Shown piece after piece: positions 17,116 through 24,701 of a stretch of DNA of 64,000 nt. The translations under genes and the position numbers were made by a program. Within the stretch, counting starts at the first letter, position 1. The number at the start of each line of letters is the position of its first letter. Below the pieces are notes generated by a model. The model made no database searches. It saw only the letters and a program-made list of their open reading frames with translations, and had not been told where the DNA came from. Origin of the DNA: Coriobacteriaceae bacterium. GTDB taxonomy: Bacteria; Actinomycetota; Coriobacteriia; Coriobacteriales; Coriobacteriaceae. The DNA is taken from assembly GCA_025992855.1 (NCBI GenBank), contig DAJPGB010000001.1, positions 1,798,001 to 1,862,000 on the forward strand, written 5' to 3'.

Positions 17116-18642
17116 ATGGAATCGACTGATGTACTGGTAATTGGATCTGGCATTGCGGGCCTTTGCGCCGCCATCGAAGCGGCACGCACGGGTGCAACCG
17201 TCACTGTGGCAAGCGCCGGCAAGACTATGAGTGGATCGAGCTTCTTCCCCGGAACCTGGGGCCTGGGGCTTATCGGACCCGTAGACGAAGACGATGAGCA
17301 AGACCTCATCGACACCATCCAGACCGTCGGCGGCGGTGTCGCCGACCCTACGCTCGTCCAGACGTTTGTCCACGGCATTCCTCAGGCAATCCAATGGCTC
17401 GAGCAGGATCTGGGTGTTGAACTCCAGCGTCCGCAAAGCGCCGAGAGCGCCCAGCAAAAGCAATTTATCCCCTGCTTTGACCATAAGACACGCAAATGGC
17501 GCGGCCTCACTCGCAAGCCCCTTGAGGACGCGTGTGCGGCCCAGATCGAGTCTCTCGGCATTCGCCTGCTTCCCCGCCACGAGCTTATCGACCTTATTGA
17601 GGACACGCCCGGAAAGATTGTCGGCGCCACGCTCTACGACCGCACAAACAAGCATCTCATACCTATGGCAGCCAAGGCCACCATCATCGCTGCGGGCGGC
17701 ACGGGTGGCCTGTTCGAGCGAAGCCTCACTTCCGCCGACGTGCTCAGCTCATCACAGGCCATCGCACTGGCGCACGGCGCATCGCTTACTAATATAGAGT
17801 TCATGCAGATGATGCCCGGCTTCATCGAGCCCAAGCGCAACCTGGTCTTCAACGAGAAAACCTGGCGCTACGTACATGTAGACCAGCCGGTAGATATTGC
17901 CGACGACAAGCTGGACGACCTGCTCGAGCAGCGCTCTGGATATGGTCCCTTCACGTCACGCTTGGCCTCCCGCGCTATCGATCTCGTCATCGATCAGGCA
18001 GGTGTCGAAGGCCTGGCACTCCACTACGACTTTCCCCGCGAGGATGCCCCAGAGTTTGTGCAGACCTTTGCCACCTGGCTGCAAGACGAGCACGGCATCG
18101 CCCCGACTGACGAGATGCGCGTTGCGATGTATGCCCACGCCGCTAACGGCGGCATCAAGATCGATAAGACCGCGCAAACGGGCGTTGAGGGTCTCTACGC
18201 TTGCGGCGAGGCGACAGGCGGCATGCACGGCGCCGACCGCATTGGTGGCTTGTCAAGCGCCAACGGCATCGTGTTCGGGCGCATCGCAGGCGCATCGGCA
18301 GCCCAAGCAGCACAGAAAGAGCCCGAGACAGCCCTGAAGGCGGATATCGCCCTCCCCCAGTACGGCATAGCCGCAACAGATGCCGAACGCCTGACACACA
18401 GCCTTAGGCACACGATGAGCACCCATTGCATGATCAACAGGACCGAAACAGGCCTATCCGAGGCACTATACGAGCTTGAGGGCTTGAAGGCGGAGGCAAC
18501 GACCTTGAGCACACAGAAAGCCCAGGACAGCGAAGTCGCAGCCCTCGCCCGCCTGCAATCGCAGATTCAACTAGCACAGGAAATGATCAAAGCCATGCGT
18601 AAGCGAACCGAAAGCCTCGGATCGCACTATCGAGCGGACTAA
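17116..18642 (+). CDS. FAD-dependent oxidoreductase of the fumarate reductase/aspartate oxidase flavoprotein family
   Basis: The 508-residue protein starts with the FAD-binding fold VLVIGSGIAGLCAAIEAARTG. It ends with YACGEATGGMHGADRIGG followed by SSANGIVFGRIAG, the second FAD contact typical of SdhA/FrdA/NadB-type flavoproteins. The capping domain lies between about residues 225 and 350. No signal peptide, heme-binding or FMN domain is seen, so it is a soluble single-domain enzyme. The substrate is unknown; L-aspartate oxidase, an anaerobic GlpB-like role and fumarate reductase are all possible. The start is set by GAAAGGA before 17116. Confidence 0.75.
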   Translation: MESTDVLVIGSGIAGLCAAIEAARTGATVTVASAGKTMSGSSFFPGTWGLGLIGPVDEDDEQDLIDTIQTVGGGVADPTLVQTFVHGIPQAIQWLEQDLGVELQRPQSAESAQQKQFIPCFDHKTRKWRGLTRKPLEDACAAQIESLGIRLLPRHELIDLIEDTPGKIVGATLYDRTNKHLIPMAAKATIIAAGGTGGLFERSLTSADVLSSSQAIALAHGASLTNIEFMQMMPGFIEPKRNLVFNEKTWRYVHVDQPVDIADDKLDDLLEQRSGYGPFTSRLASRAIDLVIDQAGVEGLALHYDFPREDAPEFVQTFATWLQDEHGIAPTDEMRVAMYAHAANGGIKIDKTAQTGVEGLYACGEATGGMHGADRIGGLSSANGIVFGRIAGASAAQAAQKEPETALKADIALPQYGIAATDAERLTHSLRHTMSTHCMINRTETGLSEALYELEGLKAEATTLSTQKAQDSEVAALARLQSQIQLAQEMIKAMRKRTESLGSHYRAD

Positions 18643-18684
18643 TTCGAACACCCATCTAAAGCAGAACACAACTAATCGATATCT

Positions 18685-18720
18685 ATGGGCCCCGTGAGCT
18701 CGAAGTGACATGGGGCCCAT
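18685..18720. terminator. GC-rich hairpin after the flavoprotein gene
   Basis: ATGGGCCCC (18685-18693) and GGGGCCCAT (18712-18720) form a perfect 9-bp stem with an 18-nt loop, 42 bp downstream of the stop. It lacks a T-tract, so its role as an intrinsic terminator is uncertain. Confidence 0.5.
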
Positions 18721-18803
18721 TCGTGTCCGTACGGCAGCGTATCCTTATTCTGAATACGGAGCGGGCAAAGCCCGCATAGACAATAGGCCAGCGAGGAGGA
18801 GAT

Positions 18804-19664
18804 ATGGACAGTAGAGATATCGAGAAGTGGCGTGTCGAACTTGATAGCTACGCCAATGTAGAAGACGGCGTTGAGTATTGGCTCGCACGAGATTTAATGG
18901 AACCCATGGGGTACACGCGATGGGAAAACTTCGCCGAAGTTGTTAAGAGGGCAAAAGTCTCGTGCGAAACAAACAAAACTCCAGTTGATTCCCATTTTCG
19001 TGACACCACGAAAATGGTAATTGCCGGTGTCGCCGCTCGCGCGGTTAAAGACTACAAACTTACGCGCTATGCATGCTATTTAATCGCCCAGAACGGAGAT
19101 TCAAACAAGCCAGAGATTGCACTCGCCCAAGCATACTTTGCCGTGCAGACGCGCCGCCAAGAGCTCATAGAGCAGCGCTTCGCAGAGATTCAGCGCTTAC
19201 AGGCGCGCCACTCGCTATCCGATTCAGAGAAACAGCTCTCGGGTATTGCATTCAAACGCGGCGTGGACTCCAAAGGATTCGCGATCATCAAGTCGAAGGG
19301 CGATGAAGCGTTATTCGGCGGCAGAAGCACGGCGGAAATGAAGCAGCAGCTCGGCATACCCAAGAGCGCGGCATTGGCGGACAGGTTAGCCGATGTCCTC
19401 ATCAAAGCAAAGGACCTTACGAACTCGATGACGGCCTTCAACGCCGAGGAACACGACCTGTACGGTCTGGACCAGATCAAGCAAGAGCACGTCGAGAACA
19501 ACACCAGCGTGCGTGGCAGCCTCATCGACCGCGGAATTGTACCCGAGAACCTACCGCCTGCCGAAGATACAAAGAAGCTCGAACGTCGCGTGAAAGCAGA
19601 CGAGAAAAAGCTCAAGGAGGGTACAGACGGATTCACCGACCCCCAGGGCAGGCTCGACTTGTAA
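18804..19664 (+). CDS. dinD: DNA damage-inducible protein D (DinD)
   Basis: The 286-residue DinD homologue opens with a BRO-N-like segment (WLARDLMEPMGYTRWENFAEVVKRA). It then has the DinD-specific VDSHFRDTTKMV, TRYACYLIAQNGDSNKPEIALAQAYFAVQTR and GIAFKRGVDSKGFAIIKSKGDEALFGG. In E. coli DinD is SOS-induced and inhibits RecA-mediated strand exchange. GAGGAGGAG gives a strong ribosome binding site. I did not find a clear actinobacterial LexA box; an imperfect inverted repeat with CGTAT/ATACG arms lies near 18739-18760. DinD genes are sporadically distributed, so transfer is plausible. Confidence 0.88.
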   Translation: MDSRDIEKWRVELDSYANVEDGVEYWLARDLMEPMGYTRWENFAEVVKRAKVSCETNKTPVDSHFRDTTKMVIAGVAARAVKDYKLTRYACYLIAQNGDSNKPEIALAQAYFAVQTRRQELIEQRFAEIQRLQARHSLSDSEKQLSGIAFKRGVDSKGFAIIKSKGDEALFGGRSTAEMKQQLGIPKSAALADRLADVLIKAKDLTNSMTAFNAEEHDLYGLDQIKQEHVENNTSVRGSLIDRGIVPENLPPAEDTKKLERRVKADEKKLKEGTDGFTDPQGRLDL

Positions 19665-19702
19665 AGCGTCTGTGCCCTTACGGGTTCGGCCCCATGCGAG
19701 GT

Positions 19703-19738
19703 TAATAAAAAAGACGGCCAACCGAAGTTGACCGTCTT
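19703..19738 (-). terminator. Terminator of the tRNA-His-Lys-Lys operon
   Basis: On the minus strand AAGACGG.CAAC pairs with GTTG.CCGTCTT around a 4-nt loop (19711-19738), followed by a T-rich run (TTTTTTATTAA). It lies 10 bp beyond the last tRNA-Lys. Confidence 0.85.
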
Positions 19739-19747
19739 AACAATCTT

Positions 19748-19823
19748 TGGTGGGCCGTCAGGGGGTCGAACCCTGGACCTTGGGATTAAGAGTCCCCTGC
19801 TCTACCAACTGAGCTAACGACCC
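19748..19823 (-). tRNA. tRNA-Lys (CTT), copy 2 in transcription order
   Basis: Read on the minus strand, GGGTCGT pairs with ACGGCCC as the acceptor stem. The D-arm (TAGCTCAGTTGGTAGAGCA) and T-arm (GGGTTCGACCCC) are present. The anticodon loop CTCTTAA gives anticodon CTT, which reads AAG. CCA is encoded. The 76 nt are identical to the neighbouring copy. Confidence 0.97.
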
Positions 19824-19866
19824 AAAGTTAAAGTCCGTCGTAGCGGACTTTAGAGGAGATATCGTG

Positions 19867-19942
19867 TGGTGGGCCGTCAGGGGGTCGAACCCTGGACCTT
19901 GGGATTAAGAGTCCCCTGCTCTACCAACTGAGCTAACGACCC
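19867..19942 (-). tRNA. tRNA-Lys (CTT), copy 1 in transcription order
   Basis: This 76-nt copy is identical to the one at 19748-19823, with the same acceptor stem, anticodon loop CTCTTAA and encoded CCA. The two copies are 43 bp apart, a recent tandem duplication within one operon. Confidence 0.97.
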
Positions 19943-19964
19943 GATATCAACACGAAGCAAGAAC

Positions 19965-20042
19965 TGGGGTGGGTAAAGGGACTCGAACCCTCGACCTACG
20001 GGACCACAACCCGTCGCTCTAGCCAACTGAGCTACACCCACC
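19965..20042 (-). tRNA. tRNA-His (GTG)
   Basis: On the minus strand GTGGGTG pairs with TACCCAC, and an encoded extra G at -1 opposes C73, the hallmark of tRNA-His. The anticodon loop TTGTGGT gives GTG. CCA is encoded. It is the first gene of the tRNA operon. Confidence 0.97.
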
Positions 20043-20068
20043 GTGTCCTGTGCGCTTCGCGCTCGACT

Positions 20069-20097
20069 ATTATTGCAAGGAACGCCACGCGATGCAA
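20069..20097 (-). promoter_or_regulatory. Promoter of the tRNA operon
   Basis: On the minus strand TTGCAT (20092-20097) and AATAAT (20069-20074) are separated by 17 bp. Transcription would start about 20 bp before tRNA-His. The DNA between the -10 and the tRNA is GC-rich (GAGCGCGAAGCGC), as expected of a stringently controlled discriminator. Confidence 0.6.
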
Positions 20098-20207
20098 GCC
20101 CCAATTTTCAAGAATTTTGAAAAGAGTTTTTCGAGACCATTTCGAGCATTTCCCACCGGTTTCATAGGAGTAAACTTGCCCCACTGCAAATGCTCGAAAG
20201 GACCGGC

Positions 20208-21389
20208 ATGAAAGAACTCTCCAACCGCACGGCAACGTTTACCGATTCCGTCATCCGTCGCATGACGCGCATCTCCAACAAGTATGGCGCCGTCAACCTG
20301 TCACAGGGCTTCCCCGACTTTGATCCCCCGGCGCAGCTGCTCGATAGCCTCAGCACCATCGCCACCGAGCCCAAGCCGCTCTACCACCAGTACTCCATCA
20401 CCTGGGGCTCTCAGGCCATGCGCGAGGCGCTTGCCGCCAAGCAGGAGCACTTTATGGGCATGCCGATCAACCCCAACGAGAATATTGTAGTCACCTGCGG
20501 CTCCACCGAGGCCATGATGGCCGCCATGATGACGGTCACAAACCCCGGCGACAAAGTCGTCATTTTCTCGCCGTTCTACGAGAACTACGGCGCTGACACC
20601 ATTCTCTCGGGGGCCGAGCCCATCTATGTGCCGCTCAACCCGCCCACCTTTGACTTTGACCGTGAGGTCCTGGAGGCGGCCTTCCGCGACAACGATCCCA
20701 AGGCGATCGTCCTATGCAACCCGTCCAACCCCTGTGGCAAGGTCTTTACGCGCGAGGAGCTCACTTTTATTGCCGACCTGTGCAAGAAGTACGACGCCTA
20801 CTGCATCACCGACGAGGTGTACGAGCACATCGTCTACGCGCCCCACGAGCACGTGTACATGGCCACGCTGCCCGGCATGTTTGAGCGCACCATCAGCTGC
20901 AGCTCGCTGTCCAAGACCTACTCCATCACCGGCTGGCGCCTAGGCTACACCATCGCTCCCGCCGAAATCACCGAGCGCATCAAAAAGGTCCACGACTTCC
21001 TCACCGTAGGCGCCGCCGCTCCCCTGCAAGAGGCCGTCGTCACCGCCCTCAACTTCGACGACAGTTATTACCAGGAGGTCCTCGACCTCTACACCGCCAA
21101 GCGCGACCTATTCTGTCAGGGACTCGACAGCATCGGCCTCACGCACAACGTGCCGCAGGGCGCCTACTACGTGATGATGGACATCTCTGAGTTTTGCTAT
21201 GACAGCGACCTCGACTTCTGCGAGGACCTGGCCTCAAAGGTGGGCGTGGGCGCCGTGCCCGGCTCGAGCTTCTTCCGCGAGCCCGTCAACCATCTGATTC
21301 GTTTCCACTTTGCCAAGCGAGACGAGACGCTTAACGCGGCGCTTGAGAACCTCAAGTCGCTACGTGATAAAATCAACCCGCGCGGGTAA
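20208..21389 (+). CDS. Class I/II pyridoxal-phosphate aminotransferase
   Basis: The 393-residue fold-type I aminotransferase has VNLSQGFPDFDPP near the N-terminus, LCNPSNPCGKVFTREEL, ITDEVYEHIVY, and SSLSKTYSITGWRLGY with the PLP Lys. It most resembles the methionine/kynurenine aminotransferase subgroup (YbdL/KAT-like), where the QGFPDF motif is typical. It transfers the amino group of an aromatic or sulfur amino acid to a 2-oxo acid; the substrate is inferred only to that level. CGAAAGGA upstream fixes the ATG at 20208. It is a single gene with its own terminator. Confidence 0.85.
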   Translation: MKELSNRTATFTDSVIRRMTRISNKYGAVNLSQGFPDFDPPAQLLDSLSTIATEPKPLYHQYSITWGSQAMREALAAKQEHFMGMPINPNENIVVTCGSTEAMMAAMMTVTNPGDKVVIFSPFYENYGADTILSGAEPIYVPLNPPTFDFDREVLEAAFRDNDPKAIVLCNPSNPCGKVFTREELTFIADLCKKYDAYCITDEVYEHIVYAPHEHVYMATLPGMFERTISCSSLSKTYSITGWRLGYTIAPAEITERIKKVHDFLTVGAAAPLQEAVVTALNFDDSYYQEVLDLYTAKRDLFCQGLDSIGLTHNVPQGAYYVMMDISEFCYDSDLDFCEDLASKVGVGAVPGSSFFREPVNHLIRFHFAKRDETLNAALENLKSLRDKINPRG

Positions 21390-21413
21390 GGACGGTCAGT
21401 AACTAAAGGCACT

Positions 21414-21455
21414 AAAGAAACCTCGTGAACCCGTTGGGCCATGAGGTTTCTTTTT
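21414..21455 (+). terminator. Terminator after the aminotransferase gene
   Basis: AAAGAAACCTC (21414-21424) pairs with GAGGTTTCTTT (21443-21453), with an 18-nt loop and a T-run at the end. The T-run continues into an AT-rich stretch, and TATACT at 21485-21490 is a likely -10 for the next gene. Confidence 0.88.
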
Positions 21456-21525
21456 ATAGCGACCTCATTTATTTTTTAGAGCGCTATACTTTAGTCACGG
21501 AGCAACTCGTCCAGAGAGGAATACT

Positions 21526-22416
21526 ATGGCAGAGCAGCAGCTTATCGGAGCGCTCGAGGCCGGCGGCACCAAGATGGTCTGCGCCACGGGCTATGCAGAC
21601 GGCACGGTCCTGGAACGCGAGCAGATTGCGACCACGACCCCGCAGGAGACCGTTGAGGCCGTCAACGCATGGTTTGCCGACAAGGACATCGCCGCGCTGG
21701 GCATCGGCGCCTTTGGCCCCACCGCAGTCAACCCTGCCTCGTCCCAATACGGCAAGATCCTGGAGACGCCCAAAACGGCATGGCGCTACTTTGACCTGCT
21801 GGGCACCATCCAAAACGAGCTCAATATTCCCTGCGGCTACGACACCGACGTCAACGTCGCCTGCCTGGGCGAGGTCACCTTTGGTTGCGCCCAGGGCCTC
21901 ACTGACGTGGTGTATCTGACCATCGGTACCGGCGTGGGCGCCGGCGTGCTCTCGGGCGGTAAGCTCGTGCACGGCATGATGCATCCCGAGGCCGGCCACA
22001 TCCTGGTCACGCGCGACCCGCGCGACACCATTGGCGAGCACAGCGGCTGCCCCTTCCACGACAACTGCCTCGAGGGCCTCATCGCCGGTCCCGGCGTCAA
22101 AAAGCGCTGGGGTGGCAAGAGCGCCGGAGAGATGGCCGATGACCCGGAGGCCATGGACCTGCTCGCCGGCTATCTGGCGCAGGCGCTCATGACCTACATC
22201 CTGTGCTACGCACCGCAAAAGATCGTCATCGGTGGCGGCGTGGCCGACCACACCCCCATCGTGCCGCTCGCGCGCAAGAAGTGCGCCGAGATGCTCAACG
22301 GCTACATCGTCACGCCCGAGATGGCCGACATTGATAGCTATATCGTCAACAACAGCCTCGAGGGCAAACAGGGCATTATGGGCTGCTTGGCCCTGGGCGC
22401 TCAGGCGCTTCAGTAG
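21526..22416 (+). CDS. ROK-family sugar kinase, probable fructokinase
   Basis: The 296-residue ROK kinase has ALEAGGTKMVCA as phosphate-1 and YDTDVNVACLGE with the catalytic Asp. TIGTGVGAGVLSGGKLVHG is phosphate-2. GHILVTRDP then SGCPFHDNCLEGLIAGPGV is the Zn-binding ROK motif in the fructokinase-type form (H...CPFH..C). The likely reaction is fructose plus ATP to fructose 6-phosphate. GAGAGGA precedes the ATG. It is monocistronic between terminators; no sugar transporter is adjacent. Confidence 0.85.
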   Translation: MAEQQLIGALEAGGTKMVCATGYADGTVLEREQIATTTPQETVEAVNAWFADKDIAALGIGAFGPTAVNPASSQYGKILETPKTAWRYFDLLGTIQNELNIPCGYDTDVNVACLGEVTFGCAQGLTDVVYLTIGTGVGAGVLSGGKLVHGMMHPEAGHILVTRDPRDTIGEHSGCPFHDNCLEGLIAGPGVKKRWGGKSAGEMADDPEAMDLLAGYLAQALMTYILCYAPQKIVIGGGVADHTPIVPLARKKCAEMLNGYIVTPEMADIDSYIVNNSLEGKQGIMGCLALGAQALQ

Positions 22417-22505
22417 CAGACGCACCCACAGGGCGTGGCGCGCCCGGCAAATCCGACCTACGGAACGACGCCACCACGCCTCATATAAGCCCTCAAATAA
22501 AAAAG

Positions 22506-22545
22506 GCCGCCTAGGACCAAACAATACGTCCTAGGCGGCTTTTTT
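22506..22545. terminator. Bidirectional terminator between ROK kinase and VanZ-like gene
   Basis: GCCGCCTAGGAC (22506-22517) and GTCCTAGGCGGC (22528-22539) form a perfect 12-bp stem, flanked by an A-run on the left and a T-run on the right. The VanZ-like stop codon lies inside the right arm. Confidence 0.93.
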
Positions 22546-22980
22546 GGCGCGCATCAGCGGCCGTAAGAGATATCGGAGCACAACGCCCGTTGCCGCACCA
22601 CAGCAGTCGATCATCACATCGGTGATCATGCCGGCGCGTCCCGGCACAAAGAGCTGAATCGTCTCGTCGATCGAGGGAATCAGCAGCAGGAACACCGCCG
22701 TGGGCAGCAGCACGTCAAAGGTGCGCCGGCCCTCAAAATCAAACGCATGCGTTGCCAGGATGCCGAGCACCATATACTCGGTAAAATGTGCGCACTTGCG
22801 AACAACAAAGTTGGTCACCCATGCATATGGAAGTCCCACGCCGTGCAGGAAACCGCGGATAGCTTCCATGACCGTCAGGCTCAGCGAGCCCGACCCCGAG
22901 CCGGGAACCAGCGAATTGCCCCAGATCAAGAGTGCCATCAGGCAGGTCACGACCGCCCATTTTCGATTGATCTTAACCAT
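22531..22980 (-). CDS. VanZ-like membrane protein
   Basis: The 149-residue protein has four predicted membrane helices. The VanZ family pattern is visible in LIWGNSLVPGSGSGSLS (W..S.......S), VVRKCAHFTEYMVLGI (RK.AH..EY..LG), and SIDETIQLFVPGRAGMITDVMIDCCGA (DE..Q.F.PGR....DV..D..G). VanZ confers low-level teicoplanin resistance in enterococci, but most homologues are uncharacterised. It follows the 466-residue membrane protein gene by only 7 bp and is probably in the same transcript. Confidence 0.85.
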   Translation of the reverse strand: MVKINRKWAVVTCLMALLIWGNSLVPGSGSGSLSLTVMEAIRGFLHGVGLPYAWVTNFVVRKCAHFTEYMVLGILATHAFDFEGRRTFDVLLPTAVFLLLIPSIDETIQLFVPGRAGMITDVMIDCCGAATGVVLRYLLRPLMRAKKAA

Positions 22981-22987
22981 GCAGAAG

Positions 22988-24388
22988 TTATGCCTCCGCG
23001 CGGAGCGGCGCGAAGCTGGCGGTACCGCCCTCGATAACGCTCAGATAGGCACGGCCCGTACGCTTGGCAGTAGAGGACTGCAGGCGCTCGATCTCTTCTT
23101 CGAGGATCTGATTGACGCGCTCGTGACGACGATTTTCCATAATGCCGGCGGCAATAGCCTCGGCTCGCTCGATGCCCTCGCGCGAGATACGGGCGGTATC
23201 CTCGGGGAACACAGCGCTGTGACGGCCGACATAGGCGGGTGCGGCAGGCTGAGGGGCAGCGACGGGAGCGGGAGCTGCAACAGGAGCAGGCTCGTCGATC
23301 TCGTCCAGAATCGCGGTGGCAGCGGCCCACATGTCCTCGTGGCCCGAGTAATCGGCCATGGGGACATCAACCTCGAGCGAGGCATCCGGAAGGTCGCCGG
23401 TGTCGATGCGATCTTGGGCATCAATCGATGCGGTGATGGCTGCAGGCTCATCGAGGTCATCGAGATCGATGTCCGCGGCACCGGAAATGATAGGCATGCT
23501 GGCGAGGTTTGCGTTGTACGGCGCAGCCTCGGCCGCCTGCTGCTGGGCAGGAGCGCCCCACAGCGAGCTTTCGGCGGCACGGCGGGCGGCAACGGCCTCC
23601 TCGTCCGCGGTCATGGCTTCATCAACGTACGAATTATCGGCAGAAGCGTTCACGTCCGCCGAGGTGGCGCTGCAGGCGTTATTGGCTGCCGCGTTGGCAA
23701 CGAGTGCCACAAAAGCCGCCGTGCTGCCCGCAGGGGCGGCCTGGGAGCCAGACACGGCGCGTGCCGCGGCGGCGATGTCGTCGCGATTGAAGGAGCCGGT
23801 CTGCCCGCCGTTGGTGAGCTCGTCGATGGCGACTTGATAGACGTCGCGCGAGCGCGCAGGGTCGCAGCTCACCGGCGAATCGTCGTCGAGCATACTGTCG
23901 ATCATGGACCAAGCCTCGGCCTCGTCCATGGCATCTGCGGCTCGAGCGATGGTAGGGACACCATCATCGGCATGACGGCGCTGGAACGCACCAGTCAGGC
24001 CGGAAAGGAATGCCGAGGTAGACTGCTCCGACTGAGCCTGAGAAGCAGAAGCGGCAGCATATGGAGTCGCATCCTGCTGCTGAGCTGGAATCGAGGCGGT
24101 CTTGAACTCGCTTTGATGCTGATTGAGATTGGCGGCACCGCCCATGGCATCGGGCTGGAACAGACGCTCTTCACGCTGCGCACGGTACTCGAAGATACCC
24201 AGCGAGGCGGCATAGATGCCCACGCCCGCCACCGCACCGACGGCAAAGGGAACAGCGCCCGCGACAACCGTCTCGTTGACCGACGAGAACGGCAGCGTCG
24301 CGGCATACATAAACACGGGAGCGGCAAGGCCGATCCCGCAGGAAAGTCCGGCAAGGACTGCTCGTTGTGTTGCATCAGAAGAAGCCAT
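22988..24388 (-). CDS. Two-helix membrane protein with long acidic cytoplasmic tail, function unknown
   Basis: The 466-residue protein has two N-terminal hydrophobic helices (about residues 10-30 and 41-62). Then come about 400 residues of Ala/Asp/Glu/Gln-rich sequence, largely low in order, with a DIDLDDLDEP acidic patch, a Pro-Ala linker (PAPVAAPAPVAAPQPA) and a helical C-terminus (ENRRHERVNQILEEEIERLQ). I do not recognise the family. ATG 24388 is chosen because GGGGAGAG precedes it; an upstream in-frame TTG at 24415 would run through that ribosome binding site. It lies in the direction of rho and ahead of the VanZ-like gene. Confidence 0.7.
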   Translation of the reverse strand: MASSDATQRAVLAGLSCGIGLAAPVFMYAATLPFSSVNETVVAGAVPFAVGAVAGVGIYAASLGIFEYRAQREERLFQPDAMGGAANLNQHQSEFKTASIPAQQQDATPYAAASASQAQSEQSTSAFLSGLTGAFQRRHADDGVPTIARAADAMDEAEAWSMIDSMLDDDSPVSCDPARSRDVYQVAIDELTNGGQTGSFNRDDIAAAARAVSGSQAAPAGSTAAFVALVANAAANNACSATSADVNASADNSYVDEAMTADEEAVAARRAAESSLWGAPAQQQAAEAAPYNANLASMPIISGAADIDLDDLDEPAAITASIDAQDRIDTGDLPDASLEVDVPMADYSGHEDMWAAATAILDEIDEPAPVAAPAPVAAPQPAAPAYVGRHSAVFPEDTARISREGIERAEAIAAGIMENRRHERVNQILEEEIERLQSSTAKRTGRAYLSVIEGGTASFAPLRAEA

Positions 24389-24632
24389 GAGCTCTCCCCA
24401 TCTTCCTGCACCCAAATCGCATCATTAAGTTGGCTGCGCGAGAGAAGATGAAGCGGGGCTATGCCCCAAAGCAACGGTATATGGTTCGTTTCATCTGCGT
24501 TTTCCGTCGCGAAGCTTAAAAGCTATTATGCGAAACCGCCCTGCCGATTGCAAGCGACGATGTCGGATTGAAACGGGAAACCTGCTGCTCGTCGGTCTTA
24601 CGGTCAAAAATAAGCGCGGAGCGGCGCTATGG

Positions 24633-24661
24633 AAAAGGGCCGAAGCTCAAAGCCCCGACCC
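24633..24661 (-). terminator. Likely terminator after rho
   Basis: On the minus strand GGGTCG and CGGCCC close a stem with a 17-nt interior, followed by TTTTCC. It lies 40 bp after the rho stop. The stem is short and has one G-T pair. The rest of the 313-bp gap to the next gene shows nothing clear. Confidence 0.5.
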
Positions 24662-24701
24662 TCTATCGCATTGATGACTATCGTTGCGTGTGGATGACAA
24701 C

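Noticed and set aside
19703..20042. tRNA cluster as an integration site for a genomic island
   Set aside because: No integrase, no repeated tRNA 3' end flanking foreign genes, and the neighbours look like ordinary chromosomal genes; DinD alone is not enough.
22700..24451. 583-residue plus-strand frame opposite the acidic membrane protein
   Set aside because: Arg/Gly-rich shadow. The minus-strand protein has ordered helices, a ribosome binding site and tight spacing to the VanZ-like gene.
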